In this document: piece by piece, positions 44,949-53,276 of the stretch | Layout: every line of letters begins with the position of its first letter | How positions within the stretch are numbered: the first letter of the stretch is position 1 | Assembly: GCF_022867805.1 (NCBI RefSeq) | Contig: NZ_JALIFO010000001.1 | Coordinates: 496,001 to 560,000 of the forward strand | DNA: 64,000 bases | Direction: 5' to 3' | DNA from: Cuneatibacter sp. NSJ-177 | Lineage (GTDB): Bacteria > Bacillota > Clostridia > Lachnospirales > Lachnospiraceae | Made by a program: the position numbers and the translations under genes | Notes under the pieces: model-generated | Databases searched by the model: none | What the model saw: the letters and a program-made list of their open reading frames with translations, nothing else | Told to the model about the DNA's origin: nothing

Positions 44949-44976
44949 ATTATAGCACGAAGATGAAATTTGTCAA
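44949..44976 (-). promoter_or_regulatory. Consensus promoter of the RHH-clpB operon
   Basis: On the minus strand TTGACA (44976-44971), 16-base spacer, TATAAT (44954-44949): both hexamers are perfect. The palindrome ATTATATAAT (44981-44990) lies just upstream. The 341-base gap 44870-45210 also holds the divergent lipoprotein promoter. Confidence 0.85.
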
Positions 44977-45062
44977 TGACATTATATAATATTTAATTCA
45001 AATTATAGGCATTTTACATAAAGTTTAGAAATGACATGTCGAAATCTTAAGACATTATTCCA

Positions 45063-45091
45063 TTGTCGAAAGGGACTTCCTATACTATAAT
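45063..45091 (+). promoter_or_regulatory. Promoter of the lipoprotein gene
   Basis: TTGTCG (45063-45068), 17-base spacer, TATAAT (45086-45091). GTCGAAA occurs twice nearby (about 45038 and 45065). Confidence 0.6.
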
Positions 45092-45210
45092 AGAAACGTT
45101 ATCGATTCGAATTCCAAGGGATTACAGGGGAAGCAAGGGGGGCCGGCGGCAGGAATGATTGCCGAAGGTAAAACAGCGGGGAAAAGTAAAAAAGAGAGGA
45201 TGGTGCGAGT

Positions 45211-46725
45211 ATGAAAAAGCATTTATGGGGGATGATCTGCCTGATTTTGATTCTGGCGCTGACCGGCTGTCAGAGCGGAGGACAGGCTTCCGAGGGATCG
45301 GCAGGGGAGAGTACGGCAGCGGAAACCAGCAGTCTCTTCGGGCAAAACGGGGGCGGCAAGAAATTCCAAGAGTTTCTCGGAGAGGATGAGGAAGCATATC
45401 GTGCGCTGACAGAAGGCATTCAGGGACAGGCGGAGAGCGTACCGGCATCTGCGGATCAGGCAAAGAACGATTTTATGGCCGCCTGGATTCAGGTCAGCCC
45501 TTATGGAGCCTTGCTTCAGGATATCCGCGTGGAGAACGGAACTTTTGTGTTGTCCTATGCGTATGAAAAAGAAACGCAGGATGCTTATCTGGCCCGCTTG
45601 CAGGAGGATTTGAAAAAGTGTAAGGAAACTTTGCCGGACAGCGCCAATGAATGGGAGACAGCGATGGCGGTATACCGTTACTACGCGTCGCGCTTTGCCC
45701 CGGCCTCCGCCTGGAATCAGGCGGAACAGCCGGACGGAATTCCGCTGCTAATGGCCTTGGAAAGCGGAGAGGGGACCAGTCTGTCCTACACGCAGGGCTG
45801 CCAGTTTGCTCTGAACGAGCTGGGGGTGGACGCGTTTTTGTTGAAGAACGGAGGCGGGTCGGAAGAGATCCGCTGGTGCCTTGCGGCAAGGCTGGGGGAT
45901 TCCTACTATTACCTGAACCCTGCACTGGAAAACGGCAGCGATGATGGGCAGGGGTTGCAATATTTCGGCGGCTCCGAGGCCAGGGAACCGATCTCTTACG
46001 AACCTGCGGTGGGAGGCCCGTACCTGCCTTGGGGAGAGCAGGCCTCCGGCAGTGAAAATGTTTGCAGCGATGAGCGGTTTGACTTCATGAAAAATATAAT
46101 TTCCTGGAGCTTTGAGGAGAGTGCGGCTCACACCGTCCGCCTGGTGGATCTGGACGGGAAGGAGAGCTTGTTCCACACGGATACTGGCGTCTGGGACGGT
46201 GCCAGAGAGCAGGACGATCCGTCGGATCTTTTGGAGCAGATGACTCCGGCTTTTGACAGCATCATCCGGAAACTGATGGAGGACGAAGGAAGCAGCTATG
46301 ATCCGGAAAACCTGGATTTTGTCAGCGGCGTGCTCTATTTGGCGACCGTCAATTATGGGTATCTGCTCCCCGGAGTCAGCTATGAGGAGGCGGGAAGCGT
46401 ACAGATTCCGGAAGCTGCGCTCCGTCAGATTTATTCCGCATGCTTTGGCGGCAGCGGGGAACTCCCGGAGATTGCGGGAAAGAGCGGATTTGCCTATGAC
46501 GCTTCCACGGGGATCTACCAGGTGCCTTTGTCGGATATGGGGGATGGATGGGTTCATGTGGAACGTTTTGAGGAGTCGGACGGCGGCCTTCAGGTTCTGA
46601 CGACCTTTGCGGATGATCAGAGGGTATACGGCACCTATCTGTTCCACTGTGAGAAGAATGAATTTACTTCGGACGATGCCGGAGCCGTCTATCGTTATGC
46701 CGTAAAATTAGTGGAAGTGAAATAA
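45211..46725 (+). CDS. Lipoprotein with degenerate transglutaminase-like domain
   Basis: 504 residues. Signal peptide with lipobox LALTGC (Cys 20), then a Ser/Gly/Glu linker, so it is anchored outside the membrane. Residues ~145-245 have transglutaminase-core spacing: YRYYASRFAP, then GTSLSYTQGCQFALNELGV, then RWCLAARLGDSYYYLNPAL. In active members these would be GVCxGYA, HAW and D; here the nucleophile Cys is Ser, His is Arg and the Asp is lost. It is therefore probably a binding or structural protein. The C-terminal half is unknown. Flanked by its own promoter and a small inverted repeat. Confidence 0.75.
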   Translation: MKKHLWGMICLILILALTGCQSGGQASEGSAGESTAAETSSLFGQNGGGKKFQEFLGEDEEAYRALTEGIQGQAESVPASADQAKNDFMAAWIQVSPYGALLQDIRVENGTFVLSYAYEKETQDAYLARLQEDLKKCKETLPDSANEWETAMAVYRYYASRFAPASAWNQAEQPDGIPLLMALESGEGTSLSYTQGCQFALNELGVDAFLLKNGGGSEEIRWCLAARLGDSYYYLNPALENGSDDGQGLQYFGGSEAREPISYEPAVGGPYLPWGEQASGSENVCSDERFDFMKNIISWSFEESAAHTVRLVDLDGKESLFHTDTGVWDGAREQDDPSDLLEQMTPAFDSIIRKLMEDEGSSYDPENLDFVSGVLYLATVNYGYLLPGVSYEEAGSVQIPEAALRQIYSACFGGSGELPEIAGKSGFAYDASTGIYQVPLSDMGDGWVHVERFEESDGGLQVLTTFADDQRVYGTYLFHCEKNEFTSDDAGAVYRYAVKLVEVK

Positions 46726-46761
46726 AGGAAAACAGCCTCGATTGTTGTCGGGATTGCCTGA

Positions 46762-46780
46762 AATTATTTTTGAAATAATT
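46762..46780 (+). repeat. Short inverted repeat after the lipoprotein gene
   Basis: AATTATTT (46762-46769)/AAATAATT (46773-46780), loop TTG, AT-only with no T-run; too weak to be a confident terminator. Confidence 0.4.
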
Positions 46781-46872
46781 GTAACATTTACTTCATAAAT
46801 TCTTAAGGAAATAGAGAGGCTAATCTTAATTTCCCACTGCTATCATAAGTTAGAATTAAAGGGGGATATGTT

Positions 46873-48138
46873 ATGGTTAGCGTTTTGGAAAAAGCAATTG
46901 AATTGCTGGGCTGGGCTTTTTTCGCGTTTTACTTTTATCAGATGGCGTACATAGTGGTTTCGCTGCTGAAAAAGCCCAAAGAGAGGATGGCGGAGAAGAA
47001 GCACCATTTTGGTGTTCTGATTTCTGCACGGAATGAGGAGCTGGTGATCGGACAGCTGATTCACAGCATCCGCCAGCAAAATTATCCGCAGGATTTGGTC
47101 GACATCTATGTCGTGGCAGACAACTGCACCGACAACACGGCACAGGTGGCGCGGGAAGCGGGGGCTGTGGTCTACGAGAGGTTCAACCAGGAACTGGTCG
47201 GCAAAGGCTATGCGCTGAATGAACTGCTCCGCAACATCGACAGAGACTACACGTTGGAACACTGCGACGGCTATTTTGTTTTCGACGCGGACAACGTACT
47301 GGACGAGAACTACATTGCGCACATGAACAATACGTTTGATTCCGGTTACCGGGTGATCACCAGCTACCGGAATTCCAAGAATTATGATTCCAACTGGATT
47401 TCTGCAGGTTACGCCCTTTGGTTCCTGCGGGAAGCTCGTTACTTGAACCAGGCGCGCATGACTCTGGGGACCAGCTGCTTCGTCTCCGGAACCGGTTTCC
47501 TGGTGAATACGGAGATTTTCCGGGAGAACGGAGGCTGGATTCATCATCTGCTTACTGAGGATATCGAATTTTCCACGGATACAATTTTGAAGGGCGAGAT
47601 CATCGGCTACAACAGGAAAGCGGTTCTCTACGACGAGCAGCCGGTAACCTTCAAAGATTCCTGGAATCAGCGGCTGCGCTGGTCCAAGGGCTTTTACCAA
47701 GTGTTTTTCCATTATGGAAAACGCCTGACCGGAAAAGTGACCCGCGGCAGTTTTTCTGCCTATGATATGTTGATGACCTTGGCGCCCGGTATGCTGGTCA
47801 GCGCAGTTTTGCTGCCGTTGGGGCTTGTAATGATCCTGATGGGGCTGACCGCGGATGTCTATACGCTCCGGGAGATGCAGCCGCTGATCCAGCGTGTTCT
47901 GTACTATGTGGTGCAGTCCTACTTCATGCTGGTTGCCATGGGTGGTCTGACGGTGATTACCGAGTGGAAGAATATTCACTGTAAGGGCTATAAAAAAATC
48001 CTGTACCTGTTTACCTTCCCGATCTTCATGTACACCTACCTGCCGATCTCGGTGGTGGCTTTGGTGAAGAAGATCGAATGGAAGCCGATCCGCCACAGCG
48101 TGGTCCGGGACGTGCGGGATATTCGGATGCCGAACTAA
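46873..48138 (+). CDS. Membrane-bound family 2 glycosyltransferase
   Basis: 421 residues. One N-terminal membrane segment (~9-30), cytoplasmic GT-A domain with VLISARNEELVIG, the DxD-type FVFDADNVLD, TEDIEFS, and QRLRWSKGFYQ (the QxxRW motif of processive synthases), then three or four C-terminal membrane segments. This is the architecture of BcsA- and IcaA-like enzymes that make and export beta-linked chains, or of lipid glycosyltransferases. No second biosynthetic gene is next to it, so the product is unknown. A strong terminator follows. Confidence 0.92.
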   Translation: MVSVLEKAIELLGWAFFAFYFYQMAYIVVSLLKKPKERMAEKKHHFGVLISARNEELVIGQLIHSIRQQNYPQDLVDIYVVADNCTDNTAQVAREAGAVVYERFNQELVGKGYALNELLRNIDRDYTLEHCDGYFVFDADNVLDENYIAHMNNTFDSGYRVITSYRNSKNYDSNWISAGYALWFLREARYLNQARMTLGTSCFVSGTGFLVNTEIFRENGGWIHHLLTEDIEFSTDTILKGEIIGYNRKAVLYDEQPVTFKDSWNQRLRWSKGFYQVFFHYGKRLTGKVTRGSFSAYDMLMTLAPGMLVSAVLLPLGLVMILMGLTADVYTLREMQPLIQRVLYYVVQSYFMLVAMGGLTVITEWKNIHCKGYKKILYLFTFPIFMYTYLPISVVALVKKIEWKPIRHSVVRDVRDIRMPN

Positions 48139-48150
48139 TGACAAATTTGA

Positions 48151-48182
48151 GGAAGGCCTCTTGTGCAGAGGCCTTCCTTTTT
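48151..48182 (+). terminator. Terminator of the glycosyltransferase gene
   Basis: Perfect 11-pair stem (48151-48161 with 48167-48177), loop TGTGC, then T5. The following TTGTATAATGGGTAAC loosely resembles the dispersed motif and also holds a TATAAT that may serve thiN. Confidence 0.9.
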
Positions 48183-48244
48183 GTATAATGGGTAACAACG
48201 ATATGGATATAACCGCCGGAAGGCTTGTGTCAGGAGGAGCAGTG

Positions 48245-48865
48245 ATGGGGATTTGTTATATTGTCGGAGCCGGGGATTTTGGCGACGGGACAATCATTCC
48301 GGGACCGGAGGATTTGGTGATCGCCGGGGACGGCGGGTTCCGCCATCTTCGGGACCGTGGGATCCGGGTAGATTTTGCCATTGGGGATTTTGACTCTCTG
48401 GGGTACCGGCCGGGGATTCCGGAAGTTACGGTGCTAAAGTCGGAGAAGGACAATACGGATATGATGGCGGCAGTGGAGGAGGGCGTCCGGCGCGGTTACC
48501 GGGAATTTAAGATTTACGGAGGAACCGGAGGACGTGTTTCCCATACGATTGCCAATATTCAGATGATGGCAGAAATGGCCGGACAGGGACTCCAGGCGGA
48601 GCTAGTCGGCTTTGGCTGCCGGATCTGGGTGATTCAAAACGGGGAGATCCGTTTTCCCGCTGCCAGGACCGGCTACCTTTCCGTGTTCTGTCTCGGTGAC
48701 GTAGCTGAGGGGGTGACGGAGGAGGGACTCAAGTATCCGCTGGAAAATTACCGGATGGTAAAGGAGAATCCGCTGGGCGTCAGCAATGAACTGATCGGGA
48801 TTCCCGGCCGGGTCAGTGTGAGAAAGGGGACGCTTTTGGTGATTTGGGAGGCGAAGCAATGCTGA
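48245..48865 (+). CDS. thiN: Thiamine pyrophosphokinase
   Basis: Transfers pyrophosphate from ATP to thiamine. 206 residues with VIAGDGGFRHL, FAIGDFDSL, EKDNTDMMAAV and IYGGTGGRVSHTIANIQM, the family's nucleotide and metal motifs. ATG 48245 after AGGAGGAGCAGTG is the start; the open frame runs 28 codons further into the terminator. Usual neighbours rsgA and rpe are absent. No thiamine riboswitch was seen upstream. Confidence 0.95.
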   Translation: MGICYIVGAGDFGDGTIIPGPEDLVIAGDGGFRHLRDRGIRVDFAIGDFDSLGYRPGIPEVTVLKSEKDNTDMMAAVEEGVRRGYREFKIYGGTGGRVSHTIANIQMMAEMAGQGLQAELVGFGCRIWVIQNGEIRFPAARTGYLSVFCLGDVAEGVTEEGLKYPLENYRMVKENPLGVSNELIGIPGRVSVRKGTLLVIWEAKQC

Positions 48866-49149
48866 AGCAGCTGCTTGCCATCTGGCTTCTTGCCATGAAT
48901 CTGATCGCCTTTGCCGCGATGGGATTGGACAAGCGTAAGGCGAAAAACCGCCGGTGGCGGATTCCGGAGCGGACCTTATTTTTGTTTGCCCTGCTAGGCG
49001 GAAGCTTCGGAGGGCTGGCCGGTATGACATTCTTCCATCACAAGACAAAACAGAAAAAATTCCAGATCGGGTTTCCTGTTCTTTTTCTTTTGCAGGCGGC
49101 CTTGCTGGTTTGGCTGGAAGTTTGCGGACTTCCTATATCCGGTTCTTGA
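48859..49149 (+). CDS. DUF1294 small membrane protein
   Basis: 96 residues with two or three hydrophobic segments and the DUF1294 pattern MGLDKRKAKNRRWRIPERTL, LFALLGGSFGGLAGM and FFHHKTKQKKFQIGFP. Function unknown. Overlaps thiN by seven bases with GGAGG upstream, so it is translationally coupled. Confidence 0.9.
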   Translation: MLKQLLAIWLLAMNLIAFAAMGLDKRKAKNRRWRIPERTLFLFALLGGSFGGLAGMTFFHHKTKQKKFQIGFPVLFLLQAALLVWLEVCGLPISGS

Positions 49150-49174
49150 AATTTCTGGGAATTACGCGTATAAT
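49146..49174 (+). promoter_or_regulatory. Promoter of the EFR1 ferredoxin gene
   Basis: TTGAAA (49146-49151), 17-base spacer, TATAAT (49169-49174), starting inside the DUF1294 stop codon. Confidence 0.75.
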
Positions 49175-49243
49175 AGAGGCGAACGAGTGGAAGATTTCCT
49201 TTTATATACAGAAACGGAATTTATTTCGTAAGGAGGCGTTTTT

Positions 49244-50029
49244 ATGAAACCAAGTGTTGTACGAGCTATCTATTTTTCTCCTACTGGCACCGCCCGGTCC
49301 GGAGCGGCCGCGATTGCAAAGGCATTGGATGAAAATGCGGAGGAGATTGATGTGACGGTTGACGGAAAAATGCCGGACCGGATTTCCTTCGCCAAGGATG
49401 AATTGATTGTGTTCGGAGCGCCGGTTTATGGGGGACGTCTTTATCACGGGGTGGTGAAGCGTTTTCAACAGTTTACCGGTCATAAAACGCCCTGTATCGT
49501 GACGGTAACTTATGGGAACCGGGATTATGACGACGCGCTGCTGGAGTTAAAGGATTTGGCGGAAGCCTTGGGATTTGTTCCGGTTGCCGCCGCGGCCCTG
49601 ATCGGACAGCATACATATGGACAGATTCAGGTCGGCCGTCCGAATGAACAGGACATAGAGGAGGATCAGGCTTTCGCTGAGAAAGTGAAGGCTTTGCTGA
49701 ATCAGGACACTTGGAGCGGGATTCAAGTTCCGGGGAATTATCCCTATAAGGAAGGCGGCCAGGGCGGAAAATTCCGGCCGCAGACCACCGATGCCTGCAT
49801 CAAGTGCGGCGTCTGCGTGCGGGAATGTCCGGAAGGGGCCATTGATCCGGAGGATCCGGCGAAGATTGACGGTGAAAAATGTATCGCCTGCTTCCGCTGC
49901 ATCAAGAAATGCCCGATTGGGGCCAAGAATCCTGACACCCCGGAATATCTGGCATTTGCGGAAGGGTTTACCAAGAGACTTGCCGCAAGGAAGGAAAACC
50001 AGTATTTCCTTTTGGAAGGAAAAGCCTAA
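49244..50029 (+). CDS. EFR1 family ferredoxin (flavodoxin-like plus 2[4Fe-4S])
   Basis: 261 residues. The N-terminal ~160 form a flavodoxin-like domain with YFSPTGTARSGA as the FMN phosphate loop and FGAPVYGGRL. The C-terminal part has two ferredoxin motifs, CIKCGVCVRECPEGAI and CIACFRCIKKCPIGA, for two [4Fe-4S] clusters. Probably carries electrons in the cytoplasm; the partner is unknown. Common in Clostridia. Confidence 0.93.
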   Translation: MKPSVVRAIYFSPTGTARSGAAAIAKALDENAEEIDVTVDGKMPDRISFAKDELIVFGAPVYGGRLYHGVVKRFQQFTGHKTPCIVTVTYGNRDYDDALLELKDLAEALGFVPVAAAALIGQHTYGQIQVGRPNEQDIEEDQAFAEKVKALLNQDTWSGIQVPGNYPYKEGGQGGKFRPQTTDACIKCGVCVRECPEGAIDPEDPAKIDGEKCIACFRCIKKCPIGAKNPDTPEYLAFAEGFTKRLAARKENQYFLLEGKA

Positions 50030-50140
50030 AAGGTAAAGAAGCCTGTTACCAGGATTGCGAAGCAATCATGGGGCTGGCCGGCAGCAGTAAAAGGAGCTGC
50101 CGGAGGCAAATTGACAAATCCTAAAAAGGAGGACATCTCA

Positions 50141-50593
50141 ATGAAGTGTCCGTTTTGCAACGCAGAGGATACCAAAGTCATCGATTCCCGGCCGGCCGAC
50201 AACTCGATTCGTCGGCGCCGTCAGTGCGAGGTCTGCGGCAAACGCTTTACCACTTATGAAAAAGTGGAGACGATCCCCCTGATGATCATTAAAAAAGGCG
50301 ACAGAAGGGAACCCTATGATCGTGCCAAGCTGGAAGACGGCGTCATGCGTGCCTGCCATAAGCGCCCGATTTCCGTGGATACGGTCAGCGCCATGATCGA
50401 TGAGATCGAAAATGAGATCATGGGAAGGGAAGAAAAAGAGATCCCCAGCAGCGAGGTGGGCGAGATTGTCATGGAGCATTTGCGCCGGTTGGACGATGTG
50501 GCGTATGTTCGTTTTGCCTCTGTCTATAAAGAATTTAAGGACGTGGACACTTTCTTGCGGGAGATCGAGAAAGTCGCGAAGAAGAAAAACTGA
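50141..50593 (+). CDS. nrdR: Transcriptional repressor NrdR
   Basis: Represses ribonucleotide reductase genes according to ATP/dATP level. 150 residues: N-terminal zinc ribbon (CPFCNAEDTKV and CEVCGKRFTTYE) with Arg-rich link, then an ATP-cone (IKKGDRREPYDRAKLEDGVM). ATG 50141 follows AAAAAGGAGGACATCTCA. The stop TGA shares a base with the next ATG. Confidence 0.97.
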   Translation: MKCPFCNAEDTKVIDSRPADNSIRRRRQCEVCGKRFTTYEKVETIPLMIIKKGDRREPYDRAKLEDGVMRACHKRPISVDTVSAMIDEIENEIMGREEKEIPSSEVGEIVMEHLRRLDDVAYVRFASVYKEFKDVDTFLREIEKVAKKKN

Positions 50594-51096
50594 TGTTTTA
50601 TAAATTTTATCCCAAAGAGCGGCAGGAATCGGCTTACCAGATTGACTATGCGGCGTTGGCTGCAAAGGGCTACCGCGGTATTTTGTTTGACATTGACAAT
50701 ACGTTGGTGCCCCATGGAGCCCCGGCCACGCCGGAGGCAGCCGTCCTGTTTGAAAAGCTCCGGGGCCTTGGATTTCGCACCTGTCTGATTTCCAATAACC
50801 ATGAGCCGCGGGTGAAACCGTTTGCCGAGGCGGTGAAGTCGGAGTTTTTATGCGATGCCCATAAGCCGTCCGTCCGCGGTTATGAAGCCGCCATGACGCG
50901 CATCGGCACCAGCCGGAATAATACCCTTTTTGTCGGGGATCAATTATTTACCGATATTTACGGGGCGAACCGGACCGGACTTTATACGATCCTTGTCCAT
51001 CCCATCCATCCGAAAGAGGAGATCCAGATCGTGATGAAGCGGAAGTTGGAACGGATTGTTCTGCATTTCTACCAGCGGCAGGAAAAAAATAGTTGA
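50593..51096 (+). CDS. YqeG family HAD-type phosphatase
   Basis: 167 residues. HAD motif I is LFDIDNTLVPHG, motif II LISNNHE, motif III Lys in CDAHKPS and motif IV VGDQLFTDIYGAN. YqeG proteins are class IIIA HAD phosphatases of uncertain physiological substrate. Coupled to nrdR by a one-base overlap. Confidence 0.93.
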   Translation: MFYKFYPKERQESAYQIDYAALAAKGYRGILFDIDNTLVPHGAPATPEAAVLFEKLRGLGFRTCLISNNHEPRVKPFAEAVKSEFLCDAHKPSVRGYEAAMTRIGTSRNNTLFVGDQLFTDIYGANRTGLYTILVHPIHPKEEIQIVMKRKLERIVLHFYQRQEKNS

Positions 51097-51121
51097 AAAG
51101 TCATCTGTTTTATTATACAAT
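51093..51121 (+). promoter_or_regulatory. Promoter of efp
   Basis: TTGAAA (51093-51098), 17-base spacer, TACAAT (51116-51121), 64 bases before the efp ATG. It overlaps the YqeG stop. Confidence 0.7.
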
Positions 51122-51185
51122 AAGACGGATAGATTTTTAGCATAATGAATTTATGAATTTGAAATTCCAAGGAGGAAATTAACCA

Positions 51186-51743
51186 ATGGTTTCAGCAGGT
51201 GATTTCAGAAATGGTATTACCATCGAATACGAGGGCAATATCTATCAGATCGTTGAGTTTCAGCATGTAAAGCCCGGCAAAGGCGCCGCCTTTGTCCGCA
51301 CGAAGCTGAAAAATATTGTAAACGGCGGTGTGGTGGAAAAAACCTTCCGCCCCACAGAAAAATGCGAGGAAGCCCGGATCGACCGCGTGGATATGCAGTA
51401 CCTGTATTCCGATGGCGATCTGTACCACTTCATGGACGTGAACACCTATGAGCAGATTGCTCTGGGTCAGGAGCAGATCGGCGATGCTTTGAAGTTCGTG
51501 AAGGAAAATGAGATGGTGAAGATCTGTTCCCACAAGGGAGCGGTATTTTCCATTGAGCCGCCCCTGTTTGTGGAATTGAAGGTGACAGATACCGAGCCTG
51601 GATTTAAGGGGGATACGGCCACCGGCGCCACCAAGCCTGCGGTAGTGGAGACCGGCGCCACCGTCTATGTTCCGCTGTTTGTGAACCAGGACGATGTGAT
51701 TAAGATCGATACGAGAACCGGAGAATATCTGTCCAGAGTATAA
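51186..51743 (+). CDS. efp: Elongation factor P
   Basis: Relieves ribosome stalling at polyproline. 185 residues, three OB-like domains. Domain I loop tip is [17 protein letters not shown], with Lys at the position modified in Bacillus-type EF-P. The C-terminal signature is [20 protein letters not shown] followed by RTGEY. Single gene with promoter and terminator; the common neighbour pepP is replaced by an M18 aminopeptidase. Confidence 0.97.
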   Translation: MVSAGDFRNGITIEYEGNIYQIVEFQHVKPGKGAAFVRTKLKNIVNGGVVEKTFRPTEKCEEARIDRVDMQYLYSDGDLYHFMDVNTYEQIALGQEQIGDALKFVKENEMVKICSHKGAVFSIEPPLFVELKVTDTEPGFKGDTATGATKPAVVETGATVYVPLFVNQDDVIKIDTRTGEYLSRV

Positions 51744-51758
51744 AGCTGGAGTGGATGG

Positions 51759-51795
51759 GCTGCTGCAAAGTCTGGAGATTTTGCAGCGGCTTTTT
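51759..51795 (+). terminator. Terminator of efp
   Basis: GCTGCTGCAAA (51759-51769) pairs with TTTGCAGCGGC (51780-51790) over 11 pairs (one G-T), then T5. Confidence 0.85.
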
Positions 51796-51836
51796 CTTTG
51801 GAGGAGCGAAATAAAAAATAAAGAAAGGGATAGAAT

Positions 51837-53231
51837 ATGGAGAGAGAGAATGCGTGGCTGAAATACAGCGGGCCGGAAGAAAAAGAGCTGATGGAGCTTG
51901 GCGAGGATTACCGGAAATTTATCTCTGAGGCCAAGACGGAGCGGGAATGCGTAAAGAAAGCCGTGGAGCTGGCCGAGGCGGCCGGATACCGAAAGCTGGA
52001 GGATCTGATCGCTTCCGGGGAAAAGCTTACCGCCGGATCCCGGATTTATGCGGACTGTATGGGTAAAACCCTCGCGCTGTTCCGGATCGGCAGCGAACCC
52101 ATGGAAAACGGGATGAATATCCTGGGCGCCCATATCGATTCCCCCAGGCTGGACTTAAAACAAAATCCTCTGTATGAGGACACGGAACAGGCCCTATTCG
52201 ATACCCATTACTACGGCGGTGTGAAGAAATATCAGTGGGTCGCCCTCCCGATGGCTCTGCATGGGGTTGTGGCGAGAAAAGACGGATCCGTGGTGGACGT
52301 AGTGATTGGGGAAGATTCCCAGGATCCGGTGGTTGGCATCAGCGACCTGCTGATTCACCTTTCCGGCGATCAGCTGGAGAAAAAAGCCAGAGTGGTTATT
52401 GAAGGCGAAGACTTGAATGTGCTGGTGGGAAGCCGTCCGGTGAAAGAAGACGAGGCGGAGAAGAAGGAAAAGGAGCCGGTCAAAAAAGCGATTCTTGCCA
52501 TTCTCAAAGAGAAATATGGGATTGAGGAAGAAGATTTTCTGTCGGCTGAGATTGAAGTGGTTCCGGCAGGGCCGGCCAGAGATTTCGGCCTGGACCGCAG
52601 CATGATCATGGGCTACGGACAGGACGACCGGATCTGCGCCTATACGTCTCTGGCAGCCATGTTGGAGACGGCGGAGTGCAAGAAGACAGCGGTCTGCCTG
52701 CTGGTGGATAAGGAAGAGATCGGGAGTGTGGGCGCTACTGGAATGCAGTCCCGGTTCTTTGAAAATACCGTGGCGGAGATCATGAGCCTGGCCGGCCAAT
52801 ATTCGGATCTGGGACTTCGCCGCGCCCTGGCCCGTTCCCGGATGCTTTCCTCCGATGTCAGCGCGGCCTATGATCCCAATTACTCTTCCGTATTTGAAAA
52901 GAAGAATACTGCCTACCTGGGACGTGGTCTTGTGTTTAACAAATATACTGGTTCCCGCGGAAAATCCGGCTCCAATGATGCTTCCGCCGAGTATATGGCG
53001 TTGGTCCGCCGGATCATGGACGACAATCAGGTATCCTTTCAGACGGCGGAGCTGGGAAAAGTCGATCAGGGCGGCGGAGGAACCATCGCGTACATCACGG
53101 CAAACTATGGGATGGAAGTAATCGACAGCGGTGTGGCTGTTTTGAACATGCACGCTCCTTGGGAAATCGGCAGCAAGGCGGATATCTATGAGGCAAAGAA
53201 AGGCTATGCGGCTTTTTTGAAGGACGCATAA
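51837..53231 (+). CDS. M18 family aminopeptidase
   Basis: 464 residues, zinc aminopeptidase that prefers acidic N-terminal residues in known members. Metal site His-Asp in GAHIDSPRLDLK; the Glu pair in DKEEIGSVGATGMQS; C-terminal GKVDQGGGGTIAYI. Length fits the family. A Lys/Glu-rich insert lies at about residues 200-225. Cytoplasmic. Starts 45 bases after the efp terminator. Confidence 0.95.
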   Translation: MERENAWLKYSGPEEKELMELGEDYRKFISEAKTERECVKKAVELAEAAGYRKLEDLIASGEKLTAGSRIYADCMGKTLALFRIGSEPMENGMNILGAHIDSPRLDLKQNPLYEDTEQALFDTHYYGGVKKYQWVALPMALHGVVARKDGSVVDVVIGEDSQDPVVGISDLLIHLSGDQLEKKARVVIEGEDLNVLVGSRPVKEDEAEKKEKEPVKKAILAILKEKYGIEEEDFLSAEIEVVPAGPARDFGLDRSMIMGYGQDDRICAYTSLAAMLETAECKKTAVCLLVDKEEIGSVGATGMQSRFFENTVAEIMSLAGQYSDLGLRRALARSRMLSSDVSAAYDPNYSSVFEKKNTAYLGRGLVFNKYTGSRGKSGSNDASAEYMALVRRIMDDNQVSFQTAELGKVDQGGGGTIAYITANYGMEVIDSGVAVLNMHAPWEIGSKADIYEAKKGYAAFLKDA

Positions 53232-53276
53232 GGGATTGCGGTACGAAACTTTGACTGGAAAGGTAAGGAAAAATCC

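Noticed and set aside
44870-45000. CIRCE (HrcA) element ahead of clpB
   Set aside because: No TTAGCACTC-N9-GAGTGCTAA or close variant seen on either strand.
48139-48244. Thiamine riboswitch ahead of thiN
   Set aside because: The gap is only about 100 bases, mostly terminator, with no THI-box sequence.
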